From assembly GCA_001465935.1 (NCBI GenBank), contig LNKV01000003.1, positions 874,363 to 938,362 of the forward strand: 64,000 nt of DNA, read 5' to 3'. Below the pieces are notes generated by a model. That model searched no databases. It was not told where the DNA came from and was given only the letters and a program-made list of their open reading frames with translations. Source of the stretch: Clarireedia homoeocarpa. Its lineage: Eukaryota; Ascomycota; Leotiomycetes; Helotiales; Rutstroemiaceae. This document shows, piece by piece, positions 20,859 to 32,020 of this stretch (its first letter is position 1; every line of letters starts with the position of its first letter). The translations under genes were made by a program, and so were the position numbers.

Positions 20859-23112
20859 TCATCGCTGGCTTCTGGAGGATCCTACCGAATTTTGACGATC
20901 ATGAGCTGGCTTTCTGTCTCTCCGGTCTCCATCTTGAAGCTTCAACGAATCCAATCTCTTTGAGTTTTCGTCCGCTGTTGGATCCTCTTCATCAGCGCGT
21001 AATGGCGCTACCTTGTTTCGATTCGGTGAGATGGGTAAAGCTGATCCATTTGTCTTCCCCCTTCCTGCTTGTTCGGCCAAAGCTTTCCATTTGTTCTCTC
21101 GGGCCTGTTCTCTAGCTTCGGCATTATTTTGATGCTCGGTGTAGTCGTGAGAGCAATCATCGAAAAGCTGAGGATTGATCTCCATGAAGAGTTTCATCGC
21201 ATTGTAAACCATTCCATGAATCGTTCTGGTATAAAAGTAAGCATCGGCGGGCATCTTAGAAGCTAAATGACCTACCTGTTCCAGTGACCTTTAGAATTTT
21301 CATATAATGGAGCAAACATGATGGGCAAGATGATCTCAACATTGTCGCTAACCAGATTGCAGAAGTATTCGTTATTCCAGAAATACAAAGCACGTTCAGC
21401 CACTTGGAAATGAGGGCTGGCTACTGATTTTGCCAGTTGGTGGAAAAGCGGTTCTTGCACTTTAGCAAATTCTGCTGGATCCATGACTTCGAAAATATCT
21501 TCCACTTCATTAAGGAACATCACTTCCTTGGTACTGTTGACCTTTGGCCAATAGCGGAGCAGTCCAAGAACAACCTAACCCATGTTAGCAAATCGAGTGT
21601 CAGCATTCTAATGTAGAACATACCTCTTCAGTCAGTGCCGCATCTTTCTCCAGGAACTGTACAATACAGTAGGCAAGCTGAGGATGGTACATGCTCAAAC
21701 TTTTGACTTTATGCAAGGGTATCAGGACTCTTGTCAAGAACAATTTATGCTCCTCCTTCAATGGCAAGGCAAAACCGTTAATAATGGAACCTAAAATTTC
21801 CAGCAGCTCGGCAATTCCATTGAATCGTTCGGTCTCGTAAACAAATTGGAAGAAAACGTTGTTGATGGACCTTCTGATGTAAGAACGAAGGTTCAGGAAT
21901 TTTCCGTAGATCCTGTGGAGGGTCGTCTTCAAAAAGTCCCGTTCTCGAGGATCTTCTGAATCAAAGAGTTCCAGTAATTGCAAGACAAAGCTGTGATCTA
22001 TATATGCCTTTGCGATGTTGGTATTGAAGTCTTGACTCTCGATAAATCTTAAGAAGAATTCATAGACGACCTGAATATGCGGCCATGCCACTTCAAGTAC
22101 TGGTTCATCTTCTTCTGGATCAAATGCCTCACCTTGAGGGTTCATTGGTGGTGGAATAGGCCTGAATAGATTCTTGCTGAACATCTCGACCACCTTTGGA
22201 TACATAGCCTCAGTAATAACTTGTCTGTTGTTTGCCACGTAGTCCAGGAGTTCGTGTAATGCTAATCTCTTGATCTCCTTCGACTTCATGTCCCCGCTCG
22301 CATCGTTGAAATCGAAGATGACATTACATTGATCGATCTTTTGCATGAAGAGCTCTTGACGACGATTCGGTGGGACTTCATGAAACCCTGGCAATTTCTC
22401 TAGCTCTCGAAGTGGTGAAATATCGAACCTTGAAGAGTGTTGTCTTTTCGGTGTCCTAATACCTTCTGGAACATCTTTTGGCGTTGTTTGCAGTCTATCA
22501 AACATGAGCGATTTCTGACCAGCCTTGGGAGGCGCAAGATCGTGAGGCATTGTTTCTGCCGCGCCTGGAGGGGGAACATGCTAAGTCGGAATATCAGTAC
22601 TGCACTCACAATCTTCAAGCTCTGAACAAAACGTACCGGTGCGCTTGGGCTAATTACAACACTGGGAGGAAGCGATCCATGACGGTTTGGTGTACCGGGA
22701 CTTGAGGTGCCCCCTCCAGTATTGAAACGATCTTGAGCCACCATTGTATTTAGAGTAGAATTTTGTTGTGGTTGCACAGTAGAACCAGCTGAGCCCGATG
22801 CTCCCCCGTCGTTTGGTGGTAGTGGTTTGTTTCGCAAATCATTGAGTGTTGTGCTGGAGGATGACGGTGTTACCGCAGGCGATTGTGCGGCGTTTTGCGA
22901 ATTGGACTGTGAAGGTGAAGAGGTGCCATCCTTAGATTCCTTATTCTTAGACTTGGACTTGTTGGGATCTTTTGTGCGCGAGAGCTGCTCATGCTGATGG
23001 AGTTAGCAGCTGATCAGCATCCAACATGTTACGTATTATATGCTTCTTGACTGATATGTGGGGGACAGGTAGCATCGACGTGACTTACAACCCTCTGTCT
23101 GAAGCCCTTCAT
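20859..23112 (-). CDS. RTS1: PP2A regulatory subunit B56 family (Rts1)
   Basis: This subunit targets protein phosphatase 2A to its substrates in cell cycle and stress control. Five exons stay in frame: 23112-23089, 22993-22637, 22580-21624, 21574-21276 and 21225-20859, giving 667 residues. Exon 1 encodes only MKGFRQRV; I chose it because the next exon opens with HEQLSRTKDPNKSKS in an acceptor-led frame. Residues 10-200 are Ser/Pro/Asn-rich and variable. The B56 HEAT-like region runs from about 210 to 580, with LPGFHEVP, IFDFNDASGDMKSKEIKR, HIQVVYEFFLRF, RDFLKTTLHRIYGKF, YHPQLAYCIVQFLEKD and HFQVAERALYFWNNEY. The tail is charged. Introns are 49 to 95 bases with GTATGT, GTAGGT, GTACGT and GTAAGT donors. 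The family assignment is secure. Confidence 0.96.
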
Positions 23113-24643
23113 GTTTAAGAATAACTATACGTAATTCTGTTGCAAGATTTCCCCTCTTCCTGAATCGAAATACCCAATCGGTCGAATAATATTCGTTCTT
23201 TCTATTTACCACACTCCGAAATGGATGTTTGGCGCGTCTCTGCTGTCCGGCGAGAAGATTGTATGGCATCCAAACAAGGCCCCGGAAAACTGCAATCGGA
23301 GATTCGATAGAATAGACCCGTCTTTGATTCGCTGATGTATGATTATATGATAAAGTGGTTTGATTCACCGAGATGGTTCTGCGGTGCAGAAGACGGTAAA
23401 GAACCTAGAAGTTCAATAGCTCTTTCTGGTGTATGCGGCAGGTTTCACAAAGGCTGATGTAACGACGTTGGCAGAGTTGTTGATAGAAAATAGAATGACA
23501 GTAGAGGCGCCAATGGTATCTAGGACATCTGACCAGTTGTGTTGTCTTTCTGAGCGCTCGAGAGGGGTCGGGGTTGAATTATTGATTATTGGCGCACAAA
23601 CGATCGAGCTCTAGCTTCTGTACAGTACATCAATCAGCGGGTATTTGAGTACTAAAAGATAAAATAAAGGAAGGAGGCGAAAACGAGTAGAAGGAGTATA
23701 TGAGAATGAGAGGATGAGAGGATGAGAGGATGAGAGGATGAGAGGATGAGAGGATCCGAGAATGAGAGAATGGGAGATATTGACTTACACACAAAGCCAA
23801 CACCGACGCACATACAGTTGCTGGTTGAGTGCCTTGGTATGTTGGACGAGTGTACGGCGGCAGCGGTTGTCGAGGTAGGTCGGAGGTTCGAGGTTCGAGG
23901 TCAGAGTAGGTCGAGGTTATTGTCGGGCGGTGAATTGGGCTCCTAAGGCATTTGATGGGTTTTTACTATAGAGAGCGAGCGAGCGAGGCCAACGAACGCG
24001 TTTGGCGTCTTCCTTGTATCTTTTGCACCGAGTACAACGGGACTGGTACTGTGGATGGATTTTGGCAGATTAAGGGAGAAAGCGGGTTATTGGATTAGTT
24101 CTTCTTGAATGATGCTTGACTTGGAGGTTACATATCAGTTCAATCAAGGTCACCAGCATGGGCATGAGCATGGGCATGAGCATGAGCATGAGCATGAGCA
24201 TGAGCATGAGCATGAGCATGAGCATGAGCATGAGCATAAACAACTTCTACCTTCTACCTGCAAGCAGAACAACACAACAGCAACCGTCAACAGCGACGTG
24301 TGTACAAGGTAATGTGCATGTGCAATGTGCAATGTGCAATGTGCAATGCAAGTGGTTCCCCTCCACTATTATCCCAATCCTGGTCCCAGTTCATCGTCCC
24401 AGTTTCATATCCAAATCCATCAACCCATCAACCCATCAACCCATCAACCCATCAACTCTCATGTAAAGTTGTTGCCTAAGGCTACAACAATAGAATCAAT
24501 GGTGCCTGGTGCGTAGTGCTAACCAGATCTCGGGGGAGATGATAAAAAGCGGAATCCGTCAAGTTAAATTTTCTGATTGGCTCAAACAACATCCACATTC
24601 AATAACCACGACCGAGAACCAGGTGCCGTTACCCACTACCAAT
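23113..24643. promoter_or_regulatory. divergent intergenic region between RTS1 and the TFIIIC gene
   Basis: No gene is recognised in the 1.5 kb between the two start codons. It holds an 8-base GAGGATGA repeat (about 23707-23756), the CATGAG hexamer array, a GTGCAAT series (about 24320-24350) and a CATCAACC series (about 24419-24457). Both promoters must lie here. Confidence 0.55.
24158..24237 (+). repeat. CATGAG/CATGGG hexamer array
   Basis: About 13 hexamer units run without a break. The translated peptide would be His-Glu repeats, but the frame has no start or splice context of a gene, so it is treated as a microsatellite. Confidence 0.93.
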
Positions 24644-26901
24644 ATGTCAGACTATGAGGATGAGGATGTCGATGACATAGATTATATAGAGGGTGACGCA
24701 GGAGTAGAGGAGCTTGAAGAGGTGATCGAAGGAGACGACTACGAAGAAGAATCTTCGGCTCCAACTTATCCCATTCCATCGAGAGAAGTTGTGGCGGTGG
24801 AACATCCATTGATCATACAAAACCTCGAAAATGGTATCAAAACTTTTGGCCGTGCACCAAATTGGAGCAAGGTATGTGGAATTGTAGATCTAGAATGGAC
24901 CCAACTGATCGCGTGACTTTTCCTTCCTTTTACTCTAGAACACTGATCAATCAGATATTTTGAACTCGAATTACTACTGACGTGTGATTAAGATCCTTGA
25001 GGGAACTGAAGATGAATGTCTACCTCTCTATCTACGCATCCGGGATCCTTCTTGCATACCAATTCTCTCATACAATAGCATCACCAACAATGTCCTTCTC
25101 AAAATCACTGTCCCGAAGCGAACTGGGAGAAAGCGAAAGCGTGGGTCCCAGGATCCTTACACTGATGATGGTCAGGTACCTTCTACGGCTACGACTGGGC
25201 AAGAGTCGACAAATAGCATTCAATCACATTCCAGAAACGACAGGCCAGCCAGCATTCTGAGAAAGATGCAAGATAACGTGGACAAGTATACTGTAGAAGC
25301 CGTGGGAGTCATTGAACAAAGTCATCGTTATCGAGGTCTGTATATTGCTGAAGATGCTATTAGAACTATACTAAACTTGCATAGGTCTCTCTGAATACCA
25401 CCAATCTACTTCCTCTGCACCATTCATGTCGCATTTCCAGGAAACCGCTTTCTCTGGCAATTGTAAGTATCCCTGTCTTAATTACTGTTACACCAACTTA
25501 CTCGATCCAGGGGGCAAAATGCGAGAGTTCAGGTTGGGTGCCGACAAAGGCTGGAAAAAGAACGAAGAGATCGTTCCTCCGCCAACATATACACACCACC
25601 CCTTACCATTTAACTGGGCATATCGACAGAATCCTCTTATTACCTCTGAAATCGATGCCGAGACGGGAGAAACTAATATCATCAACCGTTCAAAGATGCC
25701 TAAACTAGAAACATATTACATCCATAACGATGAAGGTGAAGTTCCAACTAAGCCACCACATGCAGTCCCAGGAGATCCTGTACTCAGAGATTTCGTTGTT
25801 GCGCTCCAACAAGTGATGAACGAGCGACCAATCTGGACCCGACGAGCTTTGACAAATCGTCTGGCAAACGAAACAGGCTTATACTTGATGAAACCCGCAC
25901 TTTCATACGTAGGGTATCAATTCCGTGCTGGCCCATGGCGTGATTCTGTAATAAGATACGGAGTCGACCCTCGCAAAGACCCTCAATATCGTATATACCA
26001 AACTCTCTTCTTCAAACTCTATGATGACGATGAACGAGCCGCTGAAGGAACATGGAAAGATATGCGGAGTCAATACACCCGAAACCAAACCTACGGCACA
26101 GGCGATTGCCCTTCCCACATGTTCAATGGGACATCGCTCACCCTCGACGGCAAAGTATGGCAACTCTGCGACATAACTGATCCTGTGCTCCTCCCCCTCA
26201 TCCGAGATGCGCCCATGGCAATCGAATACGACAACAACTCCGATGGCTACTACAACAATGGCACGATGGCGAAAATCCGCGCCATCATGAAAACGAAACT
26301 CATCGCCATTCGCAGCAACAAAGCCATCCCAGAAAACGCATTCAACATCGCTCTCAGCATACCCGATTTCGTCCCGGACAAAAAAGGAAAGAAAGTGCAC
26401 GTTCCAGTCCCCGATATGCGATTGACGGATGATGAAGTCGCGGAACTAAGAGCCAAGGGCGTCATTAGCGGCTTAAGTGGCAAGGGGGTACGGAGACTGG
26501 ATAGTCGATCGAAGAGGAAGAAGTACCGACGACGGAGAACGGATAATGCTTCCTCGTATGGATTAATGATGGGGCCTAAGAATAGCAGACCATCGGATTC
26601 ATCGAAAGCGGAGAAGAAGGATAAAGATAAAAATAAAGATAAAGACAAGGATGTGAAGGGGAAAGGAAAGGGGAAAAGTACAGGCGTTAGCGGGGAGGGG
26701 GATATTTCGATTAGGGAGGCTATGAAAACAATGGATGAATGGCAAGATGATGAGGAGGATGAGGAGGTGGAGAGAGGCGAGGATGAATGGGGTTCGGAGA
26801 ATGAGACGACAGGCTCGGAGGATGAGTCGGAGGCGGAGAGGGAAAAGGAAATGTTTAGAATGAATTATGAGGCGAGGAATGTCCCGGCGGGGAAGAAGTA
26901 A
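24644..26901 (+). CDS. transcription factor TFIIIC subunit Tfc1/Sfc1 (tau95, GTF3C5-like)
   Basis: This subunit helps TFIIIC bind the internal A box of tRNA genes for RNA polymerase III. Four exons fit in frame: 24644-24871, 24993-25335, 25385-25462 and 25511-26901, giving 679 residues. It begins MSDYEDEDVDDID, an acidic start. Conserved pieces are VEHPLIIQNLENGIKTFGRAPNWSK-ILE, LPLYLRIRDPSC, NVLLKITVPKRTGRKRKRG (the N-terminal barrel that pairs with Tfc7) and HRYRGLSEYHQ. The central winged-helix region includes RPIWTRRALTNRL, LSYVGYQFRAGPWRDSVIRYGVDPR and YRIYQTLFFKL. The last 140 residues are charged low complexity (KDKDKNKDK, then Glu/Asp-rich). Introns are 48 to 121 bases. Confidence 0.93.
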
Positions 26902-27802
26902 GCTGGATAAAGAATAAGTTATACATTTGTAAGATTATATTACGTGGGTAGATAGATGGCTAGCTAGTGAGATTTGACTATATTGTATATTTATTGGCAG
27001 AGATCTATCTATCTATCTATATTTACTTGTATTTACGACGAGTACTATGAAACCACACTTCTCCAGAAAAGAAGTGGCGTCCCTTTTGCATCCTCATAAG
27101 TTTCTACCTTTCTCCCTTTCTTCAATATATACTCATCCACGGACCACACTGCCTGCCTGCCTGCCTGTCTGCCTCATGTATATCCATGGAAGCAGTTGTA
27201 TTATTTATTATTATGTTATTTATTGAAGCGTTTCGGAATCTCTCTCTCTCTCTCTCTCTTTGGCTTTTGCTTTTTGAACTAATTGCCTGACCTGTCTTGC
27301 TTCTGCTTCTGCTTCTGCTTCTGCTTCGGTGTCTGATCCTTGAAGATGAGATGAGATGGTATAGTATGGTATGGTATAGTATAGTGTTTTACAGTGCGGT
27401 GAAGGTTTTGGTTTTCATTTTCTAGATTCTGTGTGGTTGGTTGATTGATTGACTGATTAACTGTGTGATGGACGGGGCATAAAATAGGTAGGTAGGTAGG
27501 TAGGTGTTGTATTGTCTCGTTCAATGAGAGTGAGTGTACATACATACATACATACAAATTGAAATAAGGAAGAGAAATAAAGGGATATATGCTACAAGAT
27601 AAAGTGAGGATTTAAGAGCTTATAGAAAAGTGCTTGGAATTGAATCGAATCAAATCGAGTCTGAATCTATCTAAAGAACTAACTATATAAATATATGTTA
27701 TAGCGTGGATATTTATTGAGAAAGAGAGCGAGGTACTATAGGTATAGGTATAGGTATATATATATCCCGATCCTACCTCCCCCCAACTGTGGCAAAATAA
27801 GG

Positions 27803-27841
<39 letters not shown>

Positions 27842-28279
27842 GTGTTATGGTAGTAATGGATGAATGAATGCTGTGTAGCTTATAAATTTGAAATTGAAGA
27901 GCTGGCATTTGAAGATTATACATGGAATCTGTGAGATTTGGAGTTCCCGGAAAAGTGATTGTATTTGAATCTGCTCTGCTCTGATCTATATGAAGAACTA
28001 ACTATATAGCAGCTTAAATTAAAGGAGGTTGGTTTATTATGAGATTCTGAGCTTGAAAATGCATTAATTGATTTGGAACTATCTGAAGAACTAATTACAG
28101 AGGAAATCTGAGGTTTGGATACTCAAAACGAGAGATAAGAGTTAGTCTGAATAGGCCTATTATTTATAGAAGTGTAGATGGACCACCTGTCGGTAGCATG
28201 TAGTCGTCGGAACCCCATTCTTAGGAATACCCTCAGATCTACAGTTCTATATACTCTTTTCAACTTGAATCCCTTGGAT
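26902..28279. other. TFIIIC gene 3' flank, microsatellite rich
   Basis: No gene is recognised. It contains TATC, CTGC, CT, TTCTGC and GGTATA series, a TAGG series near 27486-27503, a CATA series near 27541-27556 and the 35-base G run. It leads into the retroelement island. Confidence 0.7.
27806..27840 (+). repeat. poly-G run of 35 bases
   Basis: An uninterrupted run of 35 G, preceded by GGGGA, is visible. Such a run can form a G-quadruplex or stall replication and is prone to sequencing error. Confidence 0.95.
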
Positions 28280-30048
28280 CTGAGTTGAGTAGATCTGTAA
28301 TTTCAACTAAGTTAAGTTGCTTAAGGAATGCAGTATGATTTTTTGGAGGTAAAGGCTTGGTAAATCCGTCTGCCACCGTGTCGGCTGTTGGAATCCAGTC
28401 TATTTCAAGCTTCTCGGATTGTACTTCTTGCCTTAGCCAGCGTAAGTGAATATCAATGTGCTTCGATTTTGTGGTAAGACGTGGTGTTTCTTTGTATAGA
28501 AGCCGGATCGTTTGTTGATTATCACGGAAAATGGATAGTTCGCGTTCGAGATCGAATCCAACATTCTCAAATAGTCTTTTCCACTATATAATTTTTTTAG
28601 CGGTAGCTACAGTGCAAGCAACTCAGCTTTGGTGCTCGACGTAGTGACGGTTCGCTGTTTTGTTGCTTTATAATGAATTACTCCGCCGTACAGTTGAAAA
28701 CAGAGCCTATTTGAGCTGTATCTTTTAGCTAGATCGTCGCTGAATGCTGCATCGCTGGCGGCCATAAAGATGTGCTTTGAATCAATGTTGCCGCCGTAGA
28801 CTATAGCTAAATTCTTAGTGGAAACGAGATATTGAAGACGGTAGTTCGCAGCATTGATATGGCTTTTGTTGGGATTCAGCTAATTTTGAGATGGCTTTAG
28901 CAATATCAGGGCGTGAAATAATAGCTGAGTATGTTAAGGAACCGACTCGATTTTGATATGCCTTGATTTGCGAATGTGTTGCTGTGCCATTGAACTTGAC
29001 TAGTTCAGCTGATGGCAATGAAGTCGTGACTGCTTTGGATGACTCAATTTGGAAGCGTTCTTGGAGCTTCTGAATGTAAGAATCTTGAATTAAGTAGAGC
29101 TTCCTTTCCTCCCTTTTTCGAAGTATGCGGATGCCAAGAAAGTGATTGAGTTCTCCCATGGCTCTTAGCTCAAAAAGTTGCATCAGTTTGTGTTCGAAGT
29201 TGTTCACTCGTTCAGTGTGCTTGGAATGGTAGATCGCAGCAATATCGTCAGCATAGAAACCAAGACTTAGCCAATCGTTTGTGAATAAGCAATTAACACC
29301 TGGCACTTGATAAACTCTTAGTTCTTCAAGAACTGATACCAAGAGAGAATACCATAGGTTGGGTGAGATTTTGAGGCTATAGAGTGCACGATTCACCATT
29401 AGCACATGCCCAGGTTTGTCGAATCCTGGAGGGGTTTTGCAGCAAATTGGAGGACTGAGAAGTGCGTTGACGAACGCATTAACTGCATCATATTGACGGG
29501 TTTCGAGATCGAATGCGGCAACTATGGCCATAATGGCTCGAATGGCCTCCTATTCTCACATTTTTCGATAGGGGCCATCGTTGACGTTTCTGCCAAGCTG
29601 GGGAGTTCGGGGCTCAGGATCATCGTAGTCATTTGATGCGGGCAATGAACCCGCTTCGATGTTGAGGAGAGAAGCATTTCCCGCGGGTTGTGCCGCTGGA
29701 CCGGCCTCAAGAAATTCTTGAGTGACGAACAGCGTTTCTTCAACAGTATTAGTACTCCTTGGAGCACCGAGCGTAAGTGAGCCGGAGGGCTCAAGAGCAT
29801 CTGTCGAATACCTCTGGGGAGGTGTTCGATACATTGGCGTAGAGGATTGAGTCTTTAGAGACTCGCAGAAATAAAGTAAAAGGAATACCACACGTCGACC
29901 GTAGTCGGAATAGGTCTACTCCTACTGCTCAGAGAATCTGTAGCGATTCGCAGGCAAGGAGGGATTCAAATACTATGTTCTTGATCGTGCGAGTTCCATG
30001 ACCTATGATTGGCAGGGTCACTTTCTGTGAAGACCATTCCAGTATCTG
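28280..30048 (-). mobile_element. Ty1/copia retrotransposon remnant: reverse transcriptase and RNase H, degraded
   Basis: On the minus strand a frame from 29531 to about 28872 reads as the 3' half of a copia-type reverse transcriptase: YDAVNAFVNALL, NRALYSLKISPNLWY, the catalytic FYADDI, MGELNHFLGIRI and QNRVGSLTYSAIISRPDIAKA. Near 28872 the frame is lost by a one-base shift. The next part reads HINAANYRLQYLVSTKNLA followed by an RNase H segment with AASDAAFSDDL and TTSSTKAELLAL, and then several stop codons. Upstream (29556-29891) a Pro/Ser-rich piece fits the integrase-reverse transcriptase linker. No integrase, protease or gag of this element was found, so it is a truncated, inactive copy. 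Its own LTRs were not identified. Confidence 0.88.
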
Positions 30049-30249
30049 TGACAAGACCACTAGTTAAAGCGCTGAATGACCTTAGAATATTGGACTAAAG
30101 AACTAAGTCTATTTACAAGAAAGAGAAGCCTTATATAAACCAGAGAACTCTAGGACTAACCTTAGCGATACCCTTAGCAAAGGGGTATCCGGGCCGGCCA
30201 TATATGTAGCTACGTGTGCGAGTCAGGTACGAATCGGTACGAGTTGTCA
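30049..30249 (-). repeat. LTR, 201 bp, with TGACAA/TTGTCA ends; likely 3' LTR of a second retroelement
   Basis: On the minus strand the block starts TGACAACTCG and ends GGTCTTGTCA, so its ends are perfect 6-base inverted repeats. Immediately upstream on that strand is a purine tract (AAAAGAGGGGG), as expected of a polypurine primer next to a 3' LTR. A TATATAAG promoter-like box lies inside. No second LTR copy and no target duplication were found by eye. Confidence 0.65.
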
Positions 30250-30376
30250 TATCACCCCCTCTTTTAAAAAAGCTCGTCCTCGAGCGTCAAAAAGAGTGGC
30301 TTAAGGCCAATAAAAGCAAATAAAAGAAACTCCAATGTAAACTACTTTTCAGTCGGTTCTTCAATCTCAACCACGT

Positions 30377-30685
30377 TCAGGTCCATTGGATCCGAAGCTT
30401 GTGGGCGTTGGTAAGACTGACTACGAGAGTGCTGAGAGAAATACGGAGGCCGCTAGGCTTGAACTGCGGGCTGGGCGGGCATTGACGGGCGCGTAGAGCC
30501 ACCGAAGCGTTGTACGACGCGTACGAATTCTCCTTCTCAATAACAACCCATACTTTGGTGCCTCCGCATAGCACGGCGAGCTCGTCGCTTTTCCTCATGA
30601 CAGTTTCGGCTCGATCATGAAACGCCCGATTCCGCTTGCGTACATCATCGACGATTGGTGTCAACTTTCGAGCTCGCTTGGCCAT
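30377..30685 (-). CDS. small MADS-box-like protein encoded next to the LTR
   Basis: A frame starting MAKRARKLTPIVDD encodes about 102 residues. The part RKRNRAFHDRAETVMRKSDELAVLCGGTKVWVVIE resembles the core of a MADS box (the helix before KKAYELSVLCDAEVALIVF in SRF/MEF2 proteins), though key DNA-contact residues differ. Small proteins of this kind occur scattered in filamentous fungal genomes. Here the frame lies between a gag remnant upstream and the polypurine tract and LTR downstream, on the same strand, so it may travel with the element. The last 30 residues look out of family and may follow a frameshift. Function is unknown. Confidence 0.5.
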   Translation of the reverse strand: MAKRARKLTPIVDDVRKRNRAFHDRAETVMRKSDELAVLCGGTKVWVVIEKENSYASYNASVALRARQCPPSPQFKPSGLRISLSTLVVSLTNAHKLRIQWT

Positions 30686-30803
30686 AGTGAAGATTGTGGT
30701 GATAGTATAGTACCTGATAGAAAATGCTGATGAAGGTGAAGATAGAATTCCGAATGTCTGAGAGCTGAATGTTTGATTATCTGCTCGGAAAACCGTTCCA
30801 TCT

Positions 30804-31034
30804 TTAAACAAAATTCGTTATTGGATGATACCAAAATTCCCTTGAACGTTGATTTTCCGGTCGGAGTCCCAATTCTTTCCACCTGCCTCGTACAAGGTGC
30901 GTTGAAAACCGGGCAATATAATTGCTTAAGGAATCAGTGCCTTGATGAATTGAACGAAGACGGGCAAGTACTTCCTTGGTACAACGGGGATTCTCGTAGA
31001 CAAGGGATAAGGCTTCAAGAATGTCCTTGTACAA
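30804..31034 (-). pseudogene. retrotransposon gag fragment
   Basis: A 76-codon open piece reads YKDILEALSLVYENP, KEVLARLRSIHQGTDSLSNYIARFSTHL, which has the spacing of the Retrotrans_gag domain (a short segment ending in S-x-x-x-Y-x-x-x-F). The reading frame is open across the telomere-like tract at its 5' side and has no credible start. Downstream it runs into stops before the MADS-like frame. No pol gene is present between them. Confidence 0.55.
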
Positions 31035-31068
31035 CCCTAACCCTAACCCAAAAACTCCTAACCCTCGA
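31031..31068 (+). repeat. interstitial telomere-like tract (CCCTAA)n
   Basis: The plus strand reads AACCCTAACCCTAACCC, then AAAAACT, then CCTAACCCT. That is two and a half perfect CCCTAA units plus a further degenerate unit and a half. It sits exactly between the gag fragment and the end of the FHA-domain fragment. Confidence 0.85.
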
Positions 31069-32020
31069 TTATCGGGAGAATCTGTGTGATTTCATTTACC
31101 CAGTAAGCAATGTTGTCGTATGTGATGCGGTTGACGGGGACATGTTCGCCCTTCTTGAGGATGTCTCTGGCGGATATTGTTGTGCCGTTGTGTACACGGG
31201 GCCACAAAGTCTGTACTATTAATTCCTGTGAAAGGCAATTCAGCCGCACAGACACACGCTGGTCAGCATTATGCTGCTCGTAGATATCGACACTCATATG
31301 CCGGCGGCTGATACCAGAGGCGTTGCTGTCAGCGAGCTGGAAGTCGCACGAGCACTGAGACTTGTCAGACAAGCTTGGATCCAATGTCCCGAGAACGAAG
31401 GAGTATCCGTTCTTGAGCTGGCAGTCCCACGGCAGCCGGAAATAGGGGCCGGAGAGCGTCTCTGGGGTGTTACTGCCTGCCCAATAGTGCATACTATCAG
31501 TCGTGTCGTACATTGTATTTGTATAATACTGATCCGGGTCGAAGAGGAATTCCCGATTAGTATTTTTAATATACTGTATATCGTGTCTAGACCCTTGAAA
31601 TGAAGCGAAGCCAGCCGAGCAGGGGCAAGGCTCTTGTTCTTGTAGCCAAGGGGGGACTGATCGATAAGAGGCAAGACCTGGGCTTGGATACTGGGTTCAA
31701 GGTTGAAGAAGACGTAATAGAATTTGGCAGTTTCGTCTCCTATAGCTTCGCTGTCGACTTGTAGCTTAGGCCCGCTGTTCGATTGATCGCCCTATCTCAT
31801 CATATTCAGATAAATATATACACTCGAAGTGTAATATATCTATGTATCGTTACAGTTTGGAGATGAAATGATATAGAAAACCAACCTGTTTCTGTTGCCC
31901 ACTTGAAGCTCCAGGAGAACTGCTGGCATATATCTTTCTTCTACCTAGCAGATGTCAGTAAAAATGATTCTATAGTTGAGAGACACTATCACTTACGAGG
32001 TGTAATTTTCTTGAGCTTGC
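31058..32020 (-). pseudogene. broken FHA-domain protein gene
   Basis: Reading leftward on the minus strand, short exons appear near 32018-31990 (QENYTS), 31945-31888 (RKIYASSSPGASSGQQKQ) and 31790-31600 (KLQVDSEAIGDETAKFYYVFFNLEPSIQAQVLPLIDQ). After a one-base discontinuity near 31596 the reading continues RHDIQYIKNTNREFLFDPDQYY and into an FHA fold: FRLPWDCQLKNGYSFVLGT, CSCDFQLADSNASGISRRHMSVDI and VRLNCLSQE. FHA domains bind phosphothreonine, and in fungi they often precede a kinase or other domain. The frame stops at 31058 against the telomere-like tract, so everything after the FHA domain is missing. This is probably a truncated gene. Confidence 0.6.

Noticed and set aside
24109..24312. 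A His-Glu repeat protein suggestive of a metal-binding peptide
   Set aside because: It is the translation of a CATGAG microsatellite in an intergenic region, without gene context.
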